Assembly: GCF_000966975.1 (NCBI RefSeq)
Contig: NZ_JZWV01000019.1
Coordinates: forward strand, 1-45,201
DNA: 45,201 nucleotides
Source of the DNA: Streptomyces katrae
GTDB lineage: Bacteria > Actinomycetota > Actinomycetes > Streptomycetales > Streptomycetaceae
Reading direction: 5' to 3'
Shown here piece by piece: positions 42,331 to 45,201 of this stretch. Every line of letters begins with the position of its first letter. Position 1 is the first letter of the stretch. The notes beneath the pieces are model-generated. The model saw only the letters and a list, made by a program, of their open reading frames with translations. It was not told the DNA's origin and ran no database searches. The position numbers and the translations under genes are program-made.

Positions 42331-43920
42331 GTGGACCCGAACGCATCGCCGCACAGCACCGGGACCGGCGGCACGGCCCCGGGAACCGACAAGGGGAACG
42401 GCACGGGGAACGGGAACGGGCTGGCCCTGTTCGTCATCGCCTCCTGCCAGCTCATGGTCGTCCTCGACATCACGATCGTGAACATAGCCCTCCCGCACAT
42501 CCAGACGGCACTGGATTTCTCCACCGAGAGCCTGTCCTGGGTCGTCAACGCCTACACGCTCACCTTCGGCGGGCTGCTCCTGCTCGGCGGCCGAACCGGC
42601 GACATCCTGGGCCGCAAACGCGTGTTCATATCCGGGGTCCTGCTCTTCGGCCTGGCCTCCCTGCTCGGCGGACTCGCCCAGAACGAGGGCCAGCTGATGG
42701 CGGCGCGGGCCCTCCAGGGCGTCGGCGGCGCCATCGCCTCCCCCACCGCCCTCGCCCTGATCACCACCACCTTCCGCGAAGGGCCCGCGCGTAACCGGGC
42801 CTTCGGCGTGTTCGCCGCCGTCTCCGCGGGCGGCGGCGCCATCGGGCTGCTCGCGGGCGGGCTGCTGGTCGAATGGCTCAACTGGCGCTGGGTGTTCTTC
42901 GTCAACGTCCCCATCGCCGTCGTCATCGCCGTGATGGCCCGCAGGGTCCTGCGCGAGTCCGCACGCCACGCCGGGCATTTCGACCTCGCGGGCGCGCTGC
43001 TGGGCACCTGCGGCATGGTCGCGCTGGTCTACGGGTTCATCCGCGCCTCCCAGCACGGCTGGGCCGACGGCTTCACCCTCGGCTCCTTCGCCGCGGCCGT
43101 GGTGCTGCTGACCCTGTTCGTCGTCAACGAGCGGCGCTCGCCGCAGCCCATCACCCCGCTGCACATGTTCGCGGACCGCAACCGGGCCGGGACCTACGGG
43201 ATCATGCTCTTCCTCGCCTGCGCGATCTTCGGCATGTTCTTCTTCCTGACCCTCTTCGTGCAGAACGTCCTCGGCTTCAGCCCGCTGCGGGCCGGCCTCG
43301 CCTTCCTCCCCGTCAGCGTCATGGTCGCCGTCTCGGCCACCGTCACGTCCCGGCTGCTGCCCCGGTTCGGGCCCAAACCCTTCATGGTCGGGGGAGCGCT
43401 GTGCTGCGCGGCCGGACTGGCCTGGATGACCCGGATCGACGTCGACTCGACCTACCCGGGCAGCATCCTCGGCCCGCTCCTCGTGTTCGCCACCGGCATG
43501 GGCATGCAGTTCGTCTCGCTGACCCTGACGGCCCTGTCCGACGTGCCCGACCGGGAGTCGGGCGCGGCGTCCGGACTCCTCAACTCCATGCAGCAGGTCG
43601 GCGGCTCGCTCGGCCTGTCGATCCTCGTCACCGTCTTCGGTACCGCGAGCCGCAACGAGGCCAAGGCCCAGGCGGTGGCGTTCGTACGCGGCTCCACCCC
43701 CGAGCAGAAGGCCTTCTTCGCCCGCACCCACCAGTACCCCAAGCCCTGGTCGGACCTGGTGCTCACCGCCGGCGTGAGCACCGCCTTCGTGGTGGCGTCG
43801 GCCTTCACGCTGATGGGCGCGCTGATCGCGGTCTTCGCCATCCAGGTCCGGCCCTCCGACCTGGAACGCCTCCAGGGCAACCACACCCCGGCAGGAATCC
43901 AGGGGGAATCCGGCGGGTAG
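42331..43920 (+). CDS. MFS transporter, DHA2 (14-TM) drug:H+ antiporter family
   Basis: A 529-residue major facilitator protein, probably with 14 membrane segments. After a Gly/Asn/Thr-rich cytosolic tail (residues 1-30) come FVIASCQLMVVLDITIVNIALPHI (TM1, DHA2 antiporter motif), GGRTGDILGRKRVFISG (motif A), ALQGVGGAIASPTALALI and FGVFAAVSAGGGAIGLLAGGLL (motif C). The start is GTG at 42331; the ribosome binding site is weak. Members export antibiotics or dyes. It is divergent from the S9 peptidase across operator F, so it may be induced with the island, but a transport role in collagen use is not indicated by the sequence. Confidence 0.92.
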   Translation: MDPNASPHSTGTGGTAPGTDKGNGTGNGNGLALFVIASCQLMVVLDITIVNIALPHIQTALDFSTESLSWVVNAYTLTFGGLLLLGGRTGDILGRKRVFISGVLLFGLASLLGGLAQNEGQLMAARALQGVGGAIASPTALALITTTFREGPARNRAFGVFAAVSAGGGAIGLLAGGLLVEWLNWRWVFFVNVPIAVVIAVMARRVLRESARHAGHFDLAGALLGTCGMVALVYGFIRASQHGWADGFTLGSFAAAVVLLTLFVVNERRSPQPITPLHMFADRNRAGTYGIMLFLACAIFGMFFFLTLFVQNVLGFSPLRAGLAFLPVSVMVAVSATVTSRLLPRFGPKPFMVGGALCCAAGLAWMTRIDVDSTYPGSILGPLLVFATGMGMQFVSLTLTALSDVPDRESGAASGLLNSMQQVGGSLGLSILVTVFGTASRNEAKAQAVAFVRGSTPEQKAFFARTHQYPKPWSDLVLTAGVSTAFVVASAFTLMGALIAVFAIQVRPSDLERLQGNHTPAGIQGESGG

Positions 43921-43954
43921 GGTCGCCTGGTCATCGAACACCGGGGGGAAACCG

Positions 43955-44440
43955 ATGCTCCGACCCATCCTGCGCGCCGCCGCCGTGACGGCCCTGACCG
44001 CCACCCTGGCGGCGCTCACCGTCTCCTGCGGCAGCGGGGGCGACGGCGACGGCGGTCACCGCCCGAAGGCCGCCGCGGCCGCGCTCGCCGCCTCCGCCTC
44101 CGACCCGGGTCCTCCGCCCGCTCCGTCCCCGCAGCCGGAGAAGGTGCGCGACGCCTTCGCCGGGCTCCAGGCCACCCTGGACGACTCCTGCACCCCGGCC
44201 AACTGCGCGTTCCTCCTCGGCCGGGTCCACGACGAACTCCACCGCATGGACCGTGCGATGAAGGCCGACCCCAAGGGCCCCGGCCACTTCCCCGAACCGA
44301 TCGCCCTGATCGCCCGCCTCGACGGGGAACTGGGCACCGACCACGGCGTCGAGAACCTCAAGAGGCACCAGCCCGCGCTGTTCGGCGCCCGGGACGAGAT
44401 CAGCACCTGGATGCAGGACCACCCGGACGACTACCGCTGA
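43955..44440 (+). CDS. Small secreted lipoprotein of unknown function
   Basis: A 161-residue protein with a signal peptide (MLRPILRAAAVTALTATLAALTVSCGSG) and a Cys at residue 25 that fits a lipoprotein although the -3 position is Thr. A low-complexity Ala/Ser/Pro linker (about 38-62) precedes a helical domain with DSCTPANC (a likely disulphide) and VHDELHRMDRAMKAD. I do not recognise the family; similar small lipoproteins are common in Streptomyces. It is 34 bp downstream of the MFS gene with GGGGGAAACC before the ATG. Its end overlaps the convergent P450 gene by 10 bp. Confidence 0.8.
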   Translation: MLRPILRAAAVTALTATLAALTVSCGSGGDGDGGHRPKAAAAALAASASDPGPPPAPSPQPEKVRDAFAGLQATLDDSCTPANCAFLLGRVHDELHRMDRAMKADPKGPGHFPEPIALIARLDGELGTDHGVENLKRHQPALFGARDEISTWMQDHPDDYR

Positions 44441-45173
44441 CCCTCCGGCTCCTCCTTCTCCACGGGGCGGATCCGGCAGCGCATCGGGCCCATGGCCCGC
44501 AGGGTGATCCCGGCGCTCACCGGCACCTCGGTGTCCACGGCCTCGACCTCGTACGCCCGCAGGAGCATCGCCAGCGCGATCACCGACTCCAGCATCGAGA
44601 AGTGCTGGCCGATGCAGGCGCGCGGCCCGCCGCCGAAGGGGAACCAGGCGTAGCGCGGCCGCCCCGCCTCGGCCTCCGGCGTGAACCGGCCGGGGTCGAA
44701 ACGGTCCGGGTCGCTCCAGTACCGCGGGTGGCGGTGCGTCACCCAGGGGGCCAGGATCACCGTGGCGCCCGCGGGGACGGCGTACCCGTCGATCTCGGTG
44801 GCGGCCACCGCGTTGCGGCCCATCACCGGCGCGGCCGGATACAGCCGCATCGCCTCCTTGAGCACCCGTGTGAGGTACGGCAGCCGGTCGAGATCGGCGG
44901 CCTCCGGCGTACGGTCGCCCAGGACGCGGACGATCTCCTCGCGGGCCAGGGCCTGCTCCTCGGGGTGGCGGCCGAGCAGGTGCAGGGCGAACGCCAGCGA
45001 GGTGGCGGTCGTCTCGTGCCCGGCCAGCAGGAAGACCAGCACCTGGTCGCGCAGCTCGGCGGCGTCGAAGACCGCCCCGTCCGCCCCCTGCGCCCCGGCC
45101 AGCAGGGTCAGCAGATCCTGCCCGCCCTCCTCACCCGCCTCACCTTCCCGGTCCTCCCGGCCCGCCCCGCGCC
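44431..45173 (-). CDS. Cytochrome P450, 5'-truncated at the window edge
   Basis: The C-terminal about 247 residues of a P450 are present. The I-helix has LLAGHETTATSLAF (oxygen-activating Gly-His-Glu-Thr-Thr), the ExxR motif is KEAMR, the PERF-like region reads DPDRFDPGRFTPE and the haem loop is FPFGGGPRACIGQHF with the axial Cys. The reading frame stays open to 45173, where synthetic adapter sequence begins, so the N-terminal half is missing. It ends with TAG (44431-44433) overlapping the lipoprotein gene. The substrate and redox partner cannot be told. The sequence is closer to the actinobacterial, eukaryote-like P450 group than to small camphor-type enzymes. Confidence 0.92.
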
Positions 45174-45192
45174 CTGTCTCTTATACACATCT
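45174..45192 (+). other. Nextera/Tn5 mosaic-end adapter at the right edge
   Basis: CTGTCTCTTATACACATCT, the reverse complement of the mosaic end at 41810. It is followed by nine more bases (CTCATGGCG) that match neither standard Nextera index tail. It truncates the P450 gene, so sequence beyond it may not be contiguous in the genome. Confidence 0.96.
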
Positions 45193-45201
45193 CTCATGGC
45201 G

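Overview
The window is high-GC actinobacterial DNA, most probably from a Streptomyces. GC is strongly biased to third codon positions, GTG and TTG starts are frequent, genes overlap by ATGA/GTGA/TTGA, and the typical Streptomyces families are present (PaaX, RsbW-like ATPase, F420 oxidoreductase, LRV-repeat protein). No rRNA, tRNA, CRISPR array, insertion sequence or prophage was seen.

Layout. (1) 0-9.5 kb: a small hypothetical protein, an F420/LLM oxidoreductase, a homocysteine S-methyltransferase, the two-gene Hen1-Pnkp RNA-repair operon, a small secreted protein, then arginine deiminase (arcA) and ornithine carbamoyltransferase (argF), separated by a strong hairpin and an ARG-box-like region. 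(2) 9.6-18.8 kb: an RsbW-like ATPase, then a CoA-dependent aromatic-acid catabolic cluster: crotonase, flavin monooxygenase/old-yellow-enzyme fusion, PaaX regulator, aryl-CoA ligase, acyl-CoA dehydrogenase and RidA. It resembles the 2-aminobenzoyl-CoA/salicylyl-CoA type; a GNAT gene sits inside it. (3) 18.8-20.9 kb: a tautomerase and an atypical SDR, divergent from a LysR regulator.

(4) 20.9-42.3 kb: the most interesting part, read here as one collagen and hydroxyproline utilisation island. It encodes a secreted M9 collagenase, an X-Pro aminopeptidase, a complete dipeptide/oligopeptide ABC transporter and a DPP-IV-like S9 peptidase. It also encodes the intracellular hydroxyproline route: two proline-racemase-family enzymes, a three-subunit FAD/2Fe-2S D-hydroxyproline dehydrogenase, a DapA-type pyrroline-hydroxycarboxylate deaminase, an ornithine-cyclodeaminase-family reductase and a GntR/FCD regulator. 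Six places share an operator-like motif, GTRNNATNTCAC, extended to about AGTRCAATKTCACATT. They lie before pepP/collagenase, the dehydrogenase operon, the deaminase operon, the GntR gene, the ABC transporter and the S9 peptidase. Two of these sites, 12 kb apart, are identical over 30 of 31 bases. Collagen outside the cell would be cut, imported, trimmed and funnelled to 2-oxoglutarate semialdehyde under one regulator. The last enzyme, the semialdehyde dehydrogenase, is not in the window.

(5) 42.3-45.2 kb: a DHA2-type MFS exporter, a small lipoprotein and a cytochrome P450 cut off at the right edge.

Quality warning. The synthetic 19-base Tn5 mosaic end used in Nextera libraries occurs at 41810-41828, inside the S9 peptidase, and at 45174-45192, ending the P450. 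Several otherwise normal genes are broken by small tandem duplications (10, 10, 8, 4 and 22 bp) or by short deletions. These look more like assembly scars than real pseudogenes, so the broken genes are given as CDS with the lesion described.
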